Below, piece by piece: positions 39,669-48,621 of a stretch of 64,000 bases of DNA. Source of the stretch: Pseudarthrobacter siccitolerans (GTDB lineage: Bacteria > Actinomycetota > Actinomycetes > Actinomycetales > Micrococcaceae); assembly GCF_001046895.1 (NCBI RefSeq), contig NZ_CAQI01000025.1, positions 148,564 through 212,563 on the forward strand. The letters are read 5' to 3'. The notes beneath the pieces are model-generated. The model searched no databases. It saw only the letters and a list, made by a program, of their open reading frames with translations, and was not told where the DNA came from. Position numbers and translations under genes: made by a program. How positions within the stretch are numbered: position 1 is the first letter of the stretch; every line of letters begins with the position of its first letter.

Positions 39669-40913
39669 ATGAATACGGACGGGACGGCTATGCAAACGCT
39701 GACCGATCAGGATTCCGCGCGTGAGCTGGGGCTGCGGGAATACGGCTTGATACCTGCCGACGGCGAGGCGCCGGCACTCAGGGATACCAGGGCACGGAGG
39801 GCGCTCAACAACCTGGTGCGGCTGGCCGCCTCGTTGTGCGGCGTGCCTTACAGCGTGGTCAACATCGTCACCTCGAACCAGCAGTTGCAGATCGCCGCCG
39901 CCGGCATCGATCCGGGCATCTGCTCCCGCGAGGATTCCATGTGCGCAAACGTGTTCCTGGACCCCGGCACCACCGTGGTCCGGGACGCCTCCCTGGACCC
40001 GCGCTTTGCTGCCAACCCCTTTGTGACAGGGGAAATCGCAGAAGTCCGCTTCTACGCGTCAGTGCCGCTGAAGACTTCCACGGGCCTGGTGCTGGGTTCG
40101 CTGTGCGTGTTTTCAGATACCGCGGAACTTCCCACCCGCGGGCAGATTGAACTGGTGGAAGTGCTGGCGCATCAGGTGGTGGAAGTTCTGGAGCTCCAGC
40201 ACCGCACGCTGCAGCTCAACGAGGCCCTCGCTGAGCTTGAGCGCAGCAACGCCATGCTGTCCGAATTTGCCGGCCGGGTCAGCCATGACCTCCGCGCACC
40301 CCTCACCACCATCCTTGGTTACGTGGAATTGGCGGAAGATGATCCGGGGATTCCCAACGACCACCCGGCCAAGGAGTACCTGGAACACATCGGCAGCGGT
40401 GGCCAGCGCATGCTGGGCACGCTGGAGGATGTGCTGGACTACGCACGGGCGGACGGGCGGCTGAACCGCGAGCGGGTATCCCTGCTGGCCGTGACCGCGG
40501 AGGCAGCGCAGGACCTCGGGCTGGACCTCGGCCTGAGCAGCGGGATCTTGTGCGAGGACGCGGAGCTGTTTGCGGACCGCGCCCAGCTGCGCACACTGGT
40601 CCAGAACTTGCTGGCCAATTCGGTGAATTACCAGGACCTGCAGCGGGACCTCAAGGTGACAGTCACAGCCACCAGATGCCCACGCGGGGTCACCATCCAC
40701 GTGGCCGATAATGGCAAGGGCATCCTGCCGTCGGAGCGGAGTAAAGCCGTAGAGCCCCTGGTGCGGCTGAACCGGCCCGGCGACGGGCCCGGGACAGGGC
40801 TGGGCCTGGCCACCTGCCGCCGGATTGCCCAGGCGCACGGCGGCGAGCTCTCCCTCGGTGATACTCCGGGCGGCGGGGCTACGGTGTCGGTGTCTTTCCC
40901 CGACGAGCCCTGA
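39669..40913 (+). CDS. GAF-domain sensor histidine kinase
   Basis: 414 residues, cytoplasmic. The GAF domain spans about 38-175 (VVNIVTSNQQLQIAAAGIDP, SMCANVFLDPGTTVVRDASL, FYASVPLKTSTGLVLGSLCV). Then the HisKA H-box SHDLRAPLTT, N-box LVQNLLANSVNYQD, DNGKGI and GTGLGLATCRRIA. The GAF sequence is of the type found before bacterial GGDEF/HK signalling domains. No response regulator gene adjoins it on the same strand; it converges with the partner-switching unit. Confidence 0.9.
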   Translation: MNTDGTAMQTLTDQDSARELGLREYGLIPADGEAPALRDTRARRALNNLVRLAASLCGVPYSVVNIVTSNQQLQIAAAGIDPGICSREDSMCANVFLDPGTTVVRDASLDPRFAANPFVTGEIAEVRFYASVPLKTSTGLVLGSLCVFSDTAELPTRGQIELVEVLAHQVVEVLELQHRTLQLNEALAELERSNAMLSEFAGRVSHDLRAPLTTILGYVELAEDDPGIPNDHPAKEYLEHIGSGGQRMLGTLEDVLDYARADGRLNRERVSLLAVTAEAAQDLGLDLGLSSGILCEDAELFADRAQLRTLVQNLLANSVNYQDLQRDLKVTVTATRCPRGVTIHVADNGKGILPSERSKAVEPLVRLNRPGDGPGTGLGLATCRRIAQAHGGELSLGDTPGGGATVSVSFPDEP

Positions 40914-40925
40914 TCCTCCCGAGGC

Positions 40926-40980
40926 TTCGGACCGGCACGGGGACGTAAGCAGTTTTCACGTCCCCGTACCGGTCCGAAAA
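40926..40980. terminator. Bidirectional terminator
   Basis: A strong hairpin of about 20 bp (TTCGGACCGG-ACGGGGACGT and its complement) with an 11-base loop, between convergent genes. Short T/A runs lie on both sides. Confidence 0.85.
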
Positions 40981-40991
40981 CTCAGACGGCT

Positions 40992-41414
40992 CTAGCCCTG
41001 CGACGTCCGGGACAGGACCCATGTGTTGGTGCCGTCCTGCCGTTCGAAGGTGACGGTGGTGACCAGCGCCTGGATCAGGGCCAGGCCCCGGCCGGACTCG
41101 GCGTCCTCGTCGGCTGCCGCCGGTTCCATGGGGCCGAACGGAGCCTTGGCGTGGAAGGCGCTGACCCGGGCCTGCAGCAGCGTGGGCCGGACGGTGATGT
41201 CCACGCCGAGCTCCACTGGTTCCTGGCCCGCGGGCTCGGCATGCTGGACAATGTTGGACGCCGACTCGATGACCGCCGTCGTAAACGTCATCTGGTCCAT
41301 GTCCTGCACAAAGGGGACGTCGAGCCAGAGGCTGTCCAGGTCATTGTGGACGGACTCGATGGCGTCCTCTGCCGCGAGCCCCCGGAAGCTGCGGGACGCC
41401 AGGACCTCAGTCAT
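40992..41414 (-). CDS. RsbW-like anti-sigma factor kinase
   Basis: 140 residues. A GHKL-type ATPase: N-box FTTAVIESASNIVQHA, then AESGRGLALIQALVTTVTFE. These fit serine kinases that phosphorylate a STAS partner and bind a sigma factor or other target. It is the last gene of the four-gene unit and overlaps the STAS gene by eight bases. The target is unknown; no sigma factor gene is nearby. Confidence 0.87.
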   Translation of the reverse strand: MTEVLASRSFRGLAAEDAIESVHNDLDSLWLDVPFVQDMDQMTFTTAVIESASNIVQHAEPAGQEPVELGVDITVRPTLLQARVSAFHAKAPFGPMEPAAADEDAESGRGLALIQALVTTVTFERQDGTNTWVLSRTSQG

Positions 41415-41739
41415 TGCTGAACGCCTCTTCGGCCGTGCCGTAGGCCGTCAGGACCTTGTCCATGCTGGTGAGCTGCAGGACCATCTTCACCTGCGGCTGC
41501 ACGGCTGCGATCCGGAGGTCCCCGCCGGCCTGCCGGGCCGCCTTGAGGCAGCCGATCAGCGCACCGAGGCCGGAAGAGTCCATAAATGCCGTGTTCTCCA
41601 GGTTCACCACGATCCGATTGGATCCGCCCGCGATCACGTCGGTGACAAACTCGCGCAGCTTCGGCGCGGAGACCATGTTCAGCCGCCCGTCCGCCTTGAC
41701 CTCCGCATACGAGTCCTTGACCTCATAGCTAAACTCCAT
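41407..41739 (-). CDS. STAS anti-anti-sigma factor
   Basis: 110 residues. VVNLENTAFMDSSGLGALIG holds the phosphorylatable serine of the DSSG motif. Complete RsbV/SpoIIAA-like fold. It overlaps both neighbours (11 and 8 bases). It should switch partners according to its phosphorylation by the adjacent kinase and phosphatase. Confidence 0.92.
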   Translation of the reverse strand: MEFSYEVKDSYAEVKADGRLNMVSAPKLREFVTDVIAGGSNRIVVNLENTAFMDSSGLGALIGCLKAARQAGGDLRIAAVQPQVKMVLQLTSMDKVLTAYGTAEEAFSND

Positions 41740-43699
41740 CTGGATTCCTCTCTGTAGCTACCGGCTCAGCCGCCGGTTCATAACCCTTGTAAAGCACTGC
41801 GCGCACCAAGATGCTCATCACCACCAGGTCGAAGATGACCCAGGCGACGTTCACCAGTGTTCCGAGCGGTTCGGCCAGGCCGGCGGCCAGGCGGATGATT
41901 CCGACGACGGCTGCCACCGCGAGAAGCACCGATACCACGATCTGTGGTTGGATCAGGCTCCAGCTGGGTCCGCCGCTCTGGCGGGCTTTGGGGGTGACGG
42001 CAAAACCGAGGGGACGGCCGAACCAGACGTTCCGGGCCGCCGTCGAGCACGCCTTGATCCAGGTGGGGAACAGGGCCAGGCTGTACTGCTGGCCGCGCCA
42101 GGTGGGGATGCCCCGGCCGGCAACGGCGAACAGCAGCTGGTTGACCACCATGAACGGGATGAACCGGATGAAGAAGTCCCAGCTCAGGCTCGTTACCGGC
42201 AGGATGCCCAGGAGCAGGTAGATGATGGGCGCTGCGAAGTAGATGACCGCCGCGTAGCCGCTCAGGTAGGTCCACATGGTGGCAAAGTACATCAGGCGCT
42301 GGCCGAGCTTGAGGCCCTTCTGGACCAACGGATTCTCGCGCAGCAGCACCTGAATGGTGCCCTGGGCCCAGCGCAGGCGCTGGGTGAGCATGGTTTTCAG
42401 GTCCTCCGGCGCCAGCCCGTAGGCCAGGACCTCGTGGTGGTAGACGCTCTCCCAGCCCATGGCGTGCATGCGCATTGCGGTGGCCATGTCCTCGGTGACG
42501 GAGATGGTGGCCAGCGGCATCACCGGCTGGGCCTCGTCATTACGTTCTACGGACAGGGCGTCCAGGACGGCCTGCACGGACTCCAGGGCACCCAGCGGCG
42601 ACCAGTCACGGGCCGACATGCGCCGGACGGCGTCGTCCGCCACCACGGGAACGCCGGACTCGCCCACATGGGCCAGTTCCATGGCAGCGATCTCTTCGAG
42701 GTCGGCCTGGAGGGCTTCGACGTCGGCCATCACCAGGGTCTGCACGGCGGCATCCACGCGGCGTCGCACCCGGTAGGTGATCTCGCTGAGGGCACCGCCG
42801 GCTTCGAGCTCCTGCTGCGCTTCGCGGGTTGCTGCCTCCACCTCGTCCAGCACCTGGGCCACCAGGGGAGTTTCCATGTCCGCGGACTTCCGGGCCTGTT
42901 TGATGGCTGAGCGGGAGGCGGCCAAGGCCCGGCGGATGCTCTTCTCGGTTTCTTTTACATAGCCCACCAGGCCCAGCTGCATCAGGGCCTCGCGGCGCAG
43001 GATGGCGTTGGAGCCGCAGAAGAAGGCGGCGTTCCAGCCGTCCTTGCCCTGCTGGATGGGGCCGTAGAAGAGCGGTGCCTGGCTGCCCAGGGGATCATCC
43101 GCCGGGACGTTGCTGAAGTACTGCGGCGTCTGCACCAGGGCCACGCGGCGGTTGTTGAAGTAGCCCAGGGTCTTTTCGAGGATGTCCGGCTCGGGGATCT
43201 GGTCCGCGTCCAGGATCAGGAGGAATTCGCCGTGCGTCTGCATCAGGGCGTTGTTCAGGTTTCCGGCCTTGGCATGCCGGGGCAGGTTGGCGGTCCAGTC
43301 CTCGCTGCGGGTGACGTAGCCCAGGCCGTGTTCTTCCGCGAGGGCCTTCAGTTCGGGCCGTGCGCCGTCGTCCAGAATCCAGGTGCTGTGGGGATGCCGG
43401 ATCTTCTGGGCGGCCAGTGCCGTGGTCATCACCATGTCCAGGTCTTCGTTGTAGGTGGTGATGAAGACGTCCACGGTGGCGTCAGGCGGTGGCGGCGGGG
43501 CGCCCTTGCGGATCTTCAGTTTCCACACCGTCATGCCGAAGAGCATCACGTCGATCAGGCTGTAGGTTTCGGCGATCACCAGGGGCAGGGCGATCCACCA
43601 GGCTTCCCAGTTCAGCGACGCGGCCCAGCGCCAGGCGATGTAGTTGACGCCGGTGATAACGGTCAGCACCACCACCAGTCTGGTCAAGAAGCGGGTCAT
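41729..43699 (-). CDS. Cellulose-synthase-like glycosyltransferase (GT2, membrane)
   Basis: 656 residues, ATG at 43699 overlapping the upstream stop (ATGA). Two N-terminal helices, then the GT-A domain with FITTYNEDLDMVMTTALAAQ, WILDDGARPELKALAEEHGL, LLILDADQIPEPDIL, TEDMATAMRMH and QRLRWAQGTIQVL, followed by a multi-helix C-terminal part. It thus has the D, DxD, TED and QxxRW residues of processive glycan synthases. A charged helical insert of about 140 residues sits between the DAD and TED motifs, which is unusual. No PilZ domain is seen; control may come from the surrounding partner-switch genes. Confidence 0.9.
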   Translation of the reverse strand: MTRFLTRLVVVLTVITGVNYIAWRWAASLNWEAWWIALPLVIAETYSLIDVMLFGMTVWKLKIRKGAPPPPPDATVDVFITTYNEDLDMVMTTALAAQKIRHPHSTWILDDGARPELKALAEEHGLGYVTRSEDWTANLPRHAKAGNLNNALMQTHGEFLLILDADQIPEPDILEKTLGYFNNRRVALVQTPQYFSNVPADDPLGSQAPLFYGPIQQGKDGWNAAFFCGSNAILRREALMQLGLVGYVKETEKSIRRALAASRSAIKQARKSADMETPLVAQVLDEVEAATREAQQELEAGGALSEITYRVRRRVDAAVQTLVMADVEALQADLEEIAAMELAHVGESGVPVVADDAVRRMSARDWSPLGALESVQAVLDALSVERNDEAQPVMPLATISVTEDMATAMRMHAMGWESVYHHEVLAYGLAPEDLKTMLTQRLRWAQGTIQVLLRENPLVQKGLKLGQRLMYFATMWTYLSGYAAVIYFAAPIIYLLLGILPVTSLSWDFFIRFIPFMVVNQLLFAVAGRGIPTWRGQQYSLALFPTWIKACSTAARNVWFGRPLGFAVTPKARQSGGPSWSLIQPQIVVSVLLAVAAVVGIIRLAAGLAEPLGTLVNVAWVIFDLVVMSILVRAVLYKGYEPAAEPVATERNPDGV

Positions 43700-44808
43700 G
43701 CAGCCACCACCAGGGGGAGGCGGCGCACCACAACCACCGTGACGTCGTCTTCCGCAGTCTCCGCCGGTGCGAGGGCCAGGATGGCGCTGCTGGCGGCGTG
43801 CGCCGAGTCCTGGCCCTGGGTGGCCTTGCGGACGGCTTCGGTGAAGTCTTCCACGGAGGCGAAGACGTCCAGCACGCCGTCGCTGACCACCACCAGGGAA
43901 TCTCCCGGCGCGAGCTCCAGGTTGGACTGCGGCCACTGCGAGCCTGCCCAGGCACCCACCGGCGGTCCGGCGGAGGGGAGCCGGTCAGCAGCCCCGCCGG
44001 ACCGGACGTGCAGCGCAAGCCCATGCCCGGCGTCGACATAGTTGACGGTTCCGGACGCCGCGTCCAGGCGCGCGTGGAACAGCGTGACAAAGGAGTTGGA
44101 GGAGTCCAGGTCGGTGGCGATCGCCTTGCTGGCGGAGGCGAAGGCGCCGTCCAGGTCTTGCCGCCGCCCGGTGGAGCGCATCACGGCGCGGACCGTTGCG
44201 GCGATGAGCGCTGCGCCCATGCCTTTGCCCATGGCGTCGGCGAAGGTGAGGTGGAGCCCTTCCGGCGTCTGGTACCAGTCGTAAAAGTCCCCGCCGACGC
44301 TGCGGGAGGGGCGGAAGACGCCGGCAACGTCATAGCCCTCCACACGGATGTCCTCCTTGGGCAGGAGGCTTTGCTGGACCTCGGTGGCCCGTTCGAGTTC
44401 ACTGCGGTCGGCCGAGTCCGCGGCAGGGGAGGGCCGGCGGCGGAAGAGGGCGTTGATGCGGGACTGCAGCTCGCGCGGGCTGAACGGCTTGCTGATGTAC
44501 TCGTCCGCGCCGTTGTCCAGGCCGGTCAGCTTGTCCAGTTCGTCGGCGCGGGCCGTGAGCATCACGATGAAGGCGTCCGAGAATTCGCGGAGCAGCTTGC
44601 AGACTTCGAGGCCGTCAACGTCCGGCAGGTTCAGGTCCAGGGTGACCAGGTCCGGCTGGCGGCGGCGGACTTCCTCCACACCGGGCAGGCCGGCGGCCGC
44701 CTCCGTCACGTCGAAGCCTTGCTTGGCCAGGACACGGACCAGCAGGCCGCGGATGTCCGGGTCATCCTCGATGACAACGGCACGGCGGATTTCGGGGGCA
44801 GAGACCAT
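43696..44808 (-). CDS. Response regulator with PP2C (RsbU-type) phosphatase domain
   Basis: 370 residues. Receiver domain at 8-122 (VVIEDDPDIRGLLVRVLAKQ, phosphorylation site LDLNLPDVDGLEV, ADEYISKPFSPREL). A linker helix (ERATEVQQSLLPKE) leads to the SpoIIE-like phosphatase (SVGGDFYDWYQTPEG, FADAMGKGMGAALIAATVRA, YVDAGHGLALHV, VVVSDGVLDVFA). It should dephosphorylate the STAS protein when its receiver is phosphorylated, possibly by the nearby histidine kinase. Confidence 0.92.
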   Translation of the reverse strand: MVSAPEIRRAVVIEDDPDIRGLLVRVLAKQGFDVTEAAAGLPGVEEVRRRQPDLVTLDLNLPDVDGLEVCKLLREFSDAFIVMLTARADELDKLTGLDNGADEYISKPFSPRELQSRINALFRRRPSPAADSADRSELERATEVQQSLLPKEDIRVEGYDVAGVFRPSRSVGGDFYDWYQTPEGLHLTFADAMGKGMGAALIAATVRAVMRSTGRRQDLDGAFASASKAIATDLDSSNSFVTLFHARLDAASGTVNYVDAGHGLALHVRSGGAADRLPSAGPPVGAWAGSQWPQSNLELAPGDSLVVVSDGVLDVFASVEDFTEAVRKATQGQDSAHAASSAILALAPAETAEDDVTVVVVRRLPLVVAA

Positions 44809-45071
44809 AGGTCTACTTCTACAGTATTAACTGCAACAGGGCATGTCGCAGGCTTCACAAGTGGTGAATTCACGCCTGCGGATTTCCGGGCTGCGGCAGG
44901 GCATTGCGTGCCTTTGGTGCCGCCCCGCCGGATCTTGCGCAAATCTTGGGACCTGCTTGCCCGGACGTTGAGGAAGGCCCGGGACACTCATGGGTAGGGA
45001 CCGGCTTCGCGAGGACGAGGGTCAAGGACGACCCGTCCGGGGGCTGGCTTGCTTGCGGGAAGGCGGAGCCA

Positions 45072-45479
45072 ATGGAACAGCTCAACTCCACAAACCATAC
45101 GACGGCGGCTGCCGCCGTCTGCGCGGGACCGCCCTGTGTGCACCAGGCCTCTGCGGAGCACGCCTGTGCGGAACATGCGGCCGTGAAACCAGCGCCGCCG
45201 CGCGACCTGCTGCGCGCGGCCCTGGACAAGGGCAGGGCGCTGCTGCGGGTCTACTTCCACTCACGCAAGGTGCGTGCCGCAGCCAATGCCCTGGCCCAGG
45301 CGCTGGCCGAGTCGCGGGAGTCCTCCAGCTGGCCCGGTGACCGCCTCCCCGTGGGTGAGGAGATGTCCGCGCAGGTGGAGAAGCTGACGCGCCGCCTGAA
45401 ACTGGAGACCGAAGCGCAGACCAGGTTGGCGGCACTTTTCAAGAGTGTGGATTTGGGGCGTTCCGCCGCGGCGGTTTAG
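45072..45479 (+). CDS. Hypothetical protein, cysteine/histidine-rich N-terminus
   Basis: 135 residues. The ATG at 45072 has GGAAGGCGGAG upstream; a longer frame to 44904 has no support. The N-terminus contains CAGPPCVHQASAEHACAEHA, which could bind metal. The rest is helical and amphipathic (LRAALDKGRALLRVYFHSRK, VRAAANALAQALAESRE). It is a lone gene between the kinase/phosphatase unit and a small membrane protein. Family not recognised. Confidence 0.6.
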   Translation: MEQLNSTNHTTAAAAVCAGPPCVHQASAEHACAEHAAVKPAPPRDLLRAALDKGRALLRVYFHSRKVRAAANALAQALAESRESSSWPGDRLPVGEEMSAQVEKLTRRLKLETEAQTRLAALFKSVDLGRSAAAV

Positions 45480-45532
45480 GTGCCACACTTAGGAGCAATC
45501 GAGTGGCTGGGGGATACAGTCAGGAGATTGCA

Positions 45533-45652
45533 ATGGCTTGGTATACGGGGTGGGCGTACCTCATCGCGGGGCTTATGACAGTGGATTCCCTGCTCCTGGC
45601 CTTGTGGGCCATCGACGAAGGCTGGCCGGGCAGTTGGTGGAAGAAGCCCTGA
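45533..45652 (+). CDS. Small membrane protein (39 aa)
   Basis: ATG with CAGGAGATTGCA upstream. Sequence MAWYTGWAYLIAGLMTVDSL then LLALWAIDEG and WPGSWWKKP. A single membrane helix with conserved-looking tryptophans at both ends. It is 53 bp downstream of the previous gene, likely on the same transcript. Function unknown. Confidence 0.6.
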   Translation: MAWYTGWAYLIAGLMTVDSLLLALWAIDEGWPGSWWKKP

Positions 45653-45673
45653 ATCCTGATTCCGGAAAGCCGG

Positions 45674-46249
45674 CTAGCGCTGCAAATCCAGCCGCATCAG
45701 TACCCGCGGGAAGCCATTCAGTACTGAATCCGTGTCCGCGGATTTGGTGAAGCCGGCGTCCTCGAAGAGCTTCCTGGTGCCGACGTAGGCCATGGTGAGA
45801 TCGACCTTTTGCCCATGGTTGTCCACGGGATAGCCCTCGATGGCAGGCGCCCCATAGTTCCGGGCCAGGTCCACGGCGCCCTTCAGGAGTTCGTGTGAGA
45901 TGCCCTTGCCCCGATGCCCTGGCCGCACCCGGATACACCACACGGACCAGACGTCCAGATCGTCCACGTGCGGGATCTTCCGGTTGCCGGCGAAACTGGT
46001 GTCCGCACGGGGGTGGACCCCTGCCCACCCCACGGGCTCGCCGCCGTCGTACGCCAAAACCCCCGGCGGCGGATCCTGCGCCACCAGTTGCCTCACGAGG
46101 TCCCCGCGCTCCGTACCGTGCAGCGACTGGTTCTGTTTTGAGGGGATGCGGTAGCTCAGGCACCAGCAGACGTTGGCATCGGGGCGCTTGGGCCCCACCA
46201 ACGCCCGGACGTCCTCGAAGCTGGTAGCCGGACGGACCTCGATCACCAT
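45674..46249 (-). CDS. GNAT-family acetyltransferase
   Basis: 191 residues, ATG at 46249 chosen for the family-like start MVIEVRPATSFEDVRALVG. The acetyl-CoA loop is IRVRPGHRGKGISHELLKGA, followed by GAPAIEGYPVDNHGQKVDLT and VGTRKLFEDAGFTKSA. The CWCLSYRIP segment in the N-terminal part is typical of one actinobacterial GNAT subgroup. Substrate unknown. Confidence 0.87.
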   Translation of the reverse strand: MVIEVRPATSFEDVRALVGPKRPDANVCWCLSYRIPSKQNQSLHGTERGDLVRQLVAQDPPPGVLAYDGGEPVGWAGVHPRADTSFAGNRKIPHVDDLDVWSVWCIRVRPGHRGKGISHELLKGAVDLARNYGAPAIEGYPVDNHGQKVDLTMAYVGTRKLFEDAGFTKSADTDSVLNGFPRVLMRLDLQR

Positions 46250-46332
46250 GCGGCCATCCTGCCACACGCCGTGGAACCCGGCAGGTGTTCTCCCACAGGT
46301 TGTCCCCACCGCTTGTTCCCTCAGCGGTTCCT

Positions 46333-46824
46333 TCAGTCCAGGCTGATCCGGCCGATGCTCCACGCGGCCACTTTGCGGAGGTCCACACGGGTGGCCGGCA
46401 GGCGTACGTGGACTCCGCCGGACAGCAGCGCCGGGGCAAGGAAATGAACGTACCGGCCCTGTCTTTGCCCGCCGTATGCCTCGGTGCTTTCCGCTGGCAC
46501 CGGCTCCTCTTCCTCCCTTTGCGACTCGACGGCGGCGAGGGCATGGGCAACTGCCGGGCTGCCAACGCGGATCTGGTCATTCTGGCGCTCCGTCCAGGCC
46601 TGCTCAGAGACCACCGAGCCGGAGATGACAGTACCGTCAACCACCACGGTGAGCTCGATGGTGGCGTCCTCGCCCGTCCGGAAGAGCGGGGCCAGCAGGA
46701 GCGTCAGGCGGCGGTCGATCTCGTACCAGGACTGGGCCTCGAAGCGCTGCCGGTTCGCGCTGTACGTCGCGTCATGCTCTGCGCCCGCTTTCGCGATTGC
46801 GTCTTCTGCAGAATCGTCCGCCAT
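46333..46824 (-). CDS. Hypothetical protein (163 aa)
   Basis: Starts MADDSAEDAIAKAGAEHDAT with GAAAGGAAG upstream. The middle is beta-rich (ATIELTVVVDGTVISGSVVS) and the C-terminus reads LSGGVHVRLPATRVDLRKVA. No family can be named with confidence. It is divergent from the MFS gene and shares the intergenic region 46825-46973. Confidence 0.72.
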   Translation of the reverse strand: MADDSAEDAIAKAGAEHDATYSANRQRFEAQSWYEIDRRLTLLLAPLFRTGEDATIELTVVVDGTVISGSVVSEQAWTERQNDQIRVGSPAVAHALAAVESQREEEEPVPAESTEAYGGQRQGRYVHFLAPALLSGGVHVRLPATRVDLRKVAAWSIGRISLD

Positions 46825-46973
46825 GGCTCTTCCTTTCGCAGTTCCACGAGCTGAAAGCCCTCCCTTATGAGCATAGTTTCAGTGCCCGCAGCCGTGCTGG
46901 CAGGAATCCGGATACCCGGGCCCAGTGTTTTCCACCCTGTCGGCTTCTGCCCGCCGTCACTACACTGGGACGC

Positions 46974-48458
46974 ATGACCGAGCAGGAACCGGTCCGGGGC
47001 AGGGCTGCTGCCGCTAGCGACGGCGGGACCCGAGCCGACGAGGACGCCATAATTTCGACGACGGACGGCGAACCGGCGCGCCCGGCTGATCCCGCCGTCG
47101 ACATGTCCCTGCGCACCCCTGCGGAACGGTCCCGGACCTTCGCCGGGATCCTGGTGAACACTGCCCTGGCCAACATCACCACCAGCTACCTGTGGTTTGC
47201 CCTGACGTTCTGGGTGTACCTGGAGACCCGCAACGTGATCGCCACCGGCGTGGTGGGCGGTGCATACATGCTGCTGATCGCCCTGTCCAGCATCAGCTTC
47301 GGCACCTTCGTGGACCGCTACCGCAAGCTGGCCGTGATGCGGTTTGCAGCCGGCTTCACCCTGGTGATGTTTTTGCTGTCCGGAGTGATGTTCCTCCTGA
47401 CGCCCGCGTCGTCGCTGCTGGACCTGGCGCAGCCGTGGTTCTGGATCTTCACCTTGGTTATCCTGATCGGCGCGGTGGTGGAAAACCTGCGCAATATCGC
47501 CCTGTCCACTACCGTCACTATCCTTATTGAGCCGGACCGGCGGGCCAATGCCAACGGGCTGGTGGGGATGGTGCAGGGGCTGATGTTCCTCATCACCTCC
47601 GTACTCTCCGGGCTGTCGGTGGGGCTGCTGGGCATGGGCTGGACCATCGTGGTGGCCCTTGTGCTCACCGCGCTCGCCTTTGCGCACCTGCTCACTCTCC
47701 GCATGCCCGAGGAAACGCGTGTGGCGGCCACCGATGCGCACGGCGGATTCGACCTTCGCGGCTCCTACGCCGCTGTGCTGGCCATTTCCGGGCTGTTCGC
47801 CCTGATCCTGTTCTCCACGTTCAACAACTTCATTGGCGGCGTCTACATGGCGCTGATGGACCCCTACGGCCTGGAGATGTTCCCTGTGGAACTGTGGGGC
47901 ATTTTCCTGGCGGTAGGCTCCAGCGGGTTCCTGATCGGCGGGGCGCTGATCAGCAAGTTCGGCCTCGGGGCCAACCCGCTGCGCACCCTTCTCATTGCGG
48001 TGGTGGCCATGGGGGTCCTCGGTGCGGTGTTCACCCTGCGGGAGTGGGCCTGGCTGTACGTCGTCGGGATCTGGCTGTACCTGACGCTGGTGCCCGTTGT
48101 GGAGGCCGCCGAACAGACGGTCATCCAGCAGGTGGTTCCGCTGCCACGGCAGGGCCGGGTGTTCGGCTTCGCCATGGCGTTTGAGTCTGCGGCGGCGCCC
48201 ATCACGTCGTTCCTGATTGCGCCGATCGCCCAGTTCTGGATCATCCCCTACGCACGGTCGGCCGACGGCGCGGCCCAGTTGGCCCCGCTGCTGGGCGAGG
48301 GCACCTCCCGCGGCATCGCCCTGGTGTTCCTGATCGCAGGGCTCATCATGGTGGCCGCTGCGCTACTGGCGTTCCTTACCCCGGTGTACCGGCGGGTCTC
48401 GGCGGAATATCTGGAGGCGGCCGCAGAGGCGAAGGCGGACACCGCAGCAGCAGGATGA
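46974..48458 (+). CDS. MFS transporter
   Basis: 494 residues, ATG at 46974. A soluble N-terminal stretch of about 50 residues precedes the first helix (ILVNTALANITTSYLWFAL). The motif A-like region is FVDRYRKLAVMRFAAG. Helix pairs in the second half include YVVGIWLYLTLVPVVEAAEQ and APITSFLIAPIAQFWIIPY. The type is that of drug/multisolute efflux carriers; substrate unknown. The REP-like repeats at 48,529-48,610 follow it. Confidence 0.88.
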   Translation: MTEQEPVRGRAAAASDGGTRADEDAIISTTDGEPARPADPAVDMSLRTPAERSRTFAGILVNTALANITTSYLWFALTFWVYLETRNVIATGVVGGAYMLLIALSSISFGTFVDRYRKLAVMRFAAGFTLVMFLLSGVMFLLTPASSLLDLAQPWFWIFTLVILIGAVVENLRNIALSTTVTILIEPDRRANANGLVGMVQGLMFLITSVLSGLSVGLLGMGWTIVVALVLTALAFAHLLTLRMPEETRVAATDAHGGFDLRGSYAAVLAISGLFALILFSTFNNFIGGVYMALMDPYGLEMFPVELWGIFLAVGSSGFLIGGALISKFGLGANPLRTLLIAVVAMGVLGAVFTLREWAWLYVVGIWLYLTLVPVVEAAEQTVIQQVVPLPRQGRVFGFAMAFESAAAPITSFLIAPIAQFWIIPYARSADGAAQLAPLLGEGTSRGIALVFLIAGLIMVAAALLAFLTPVYRRVSAEYLEAAAEAKADTAAAG

Positions 48459-48489
48459 CGTGCCGCTCGACGGGTCGGTTCTAACGGAT

Positions 48490-48612
48490 GGTGCGTTAAA
48501 TGCCGGACGCTCCCGCCGTACGGACTGATCCATAAGTGCGAGAGCGTCCGTCGAAAGGGCGCGTTAAGTGATAGAGCGCTTGGTGAAAACGCGCGTTAAG
48601 TGAGAGAGCGTG
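48490..48612. repeat. REP-like tandem repeats (TTAAGTGAnAGAGCG)
   Basis: Three related words: ATAAGTGCGAGAGCG at about 48532, TTAAGTGATAGAGCG at about 48566 and TTAAGTGAGAGAGCG at about 48596, plus a weaker CGTTAAATG at about 48492. They are spaced by about 30-35 bp in a gene-free gap between converging genes. Confidence 0.6.
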
Positions 48613-48621
48613 TGGGGAGGG

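Noticed and set aside
44870..45229. A minus-strand gene in the gap upstream of the response regulator
   Set aside because: Its product is proline/serine/glycine-rich, and the plus-strand gene over the same bases has a better ribosome site and an amphipathic helical product.
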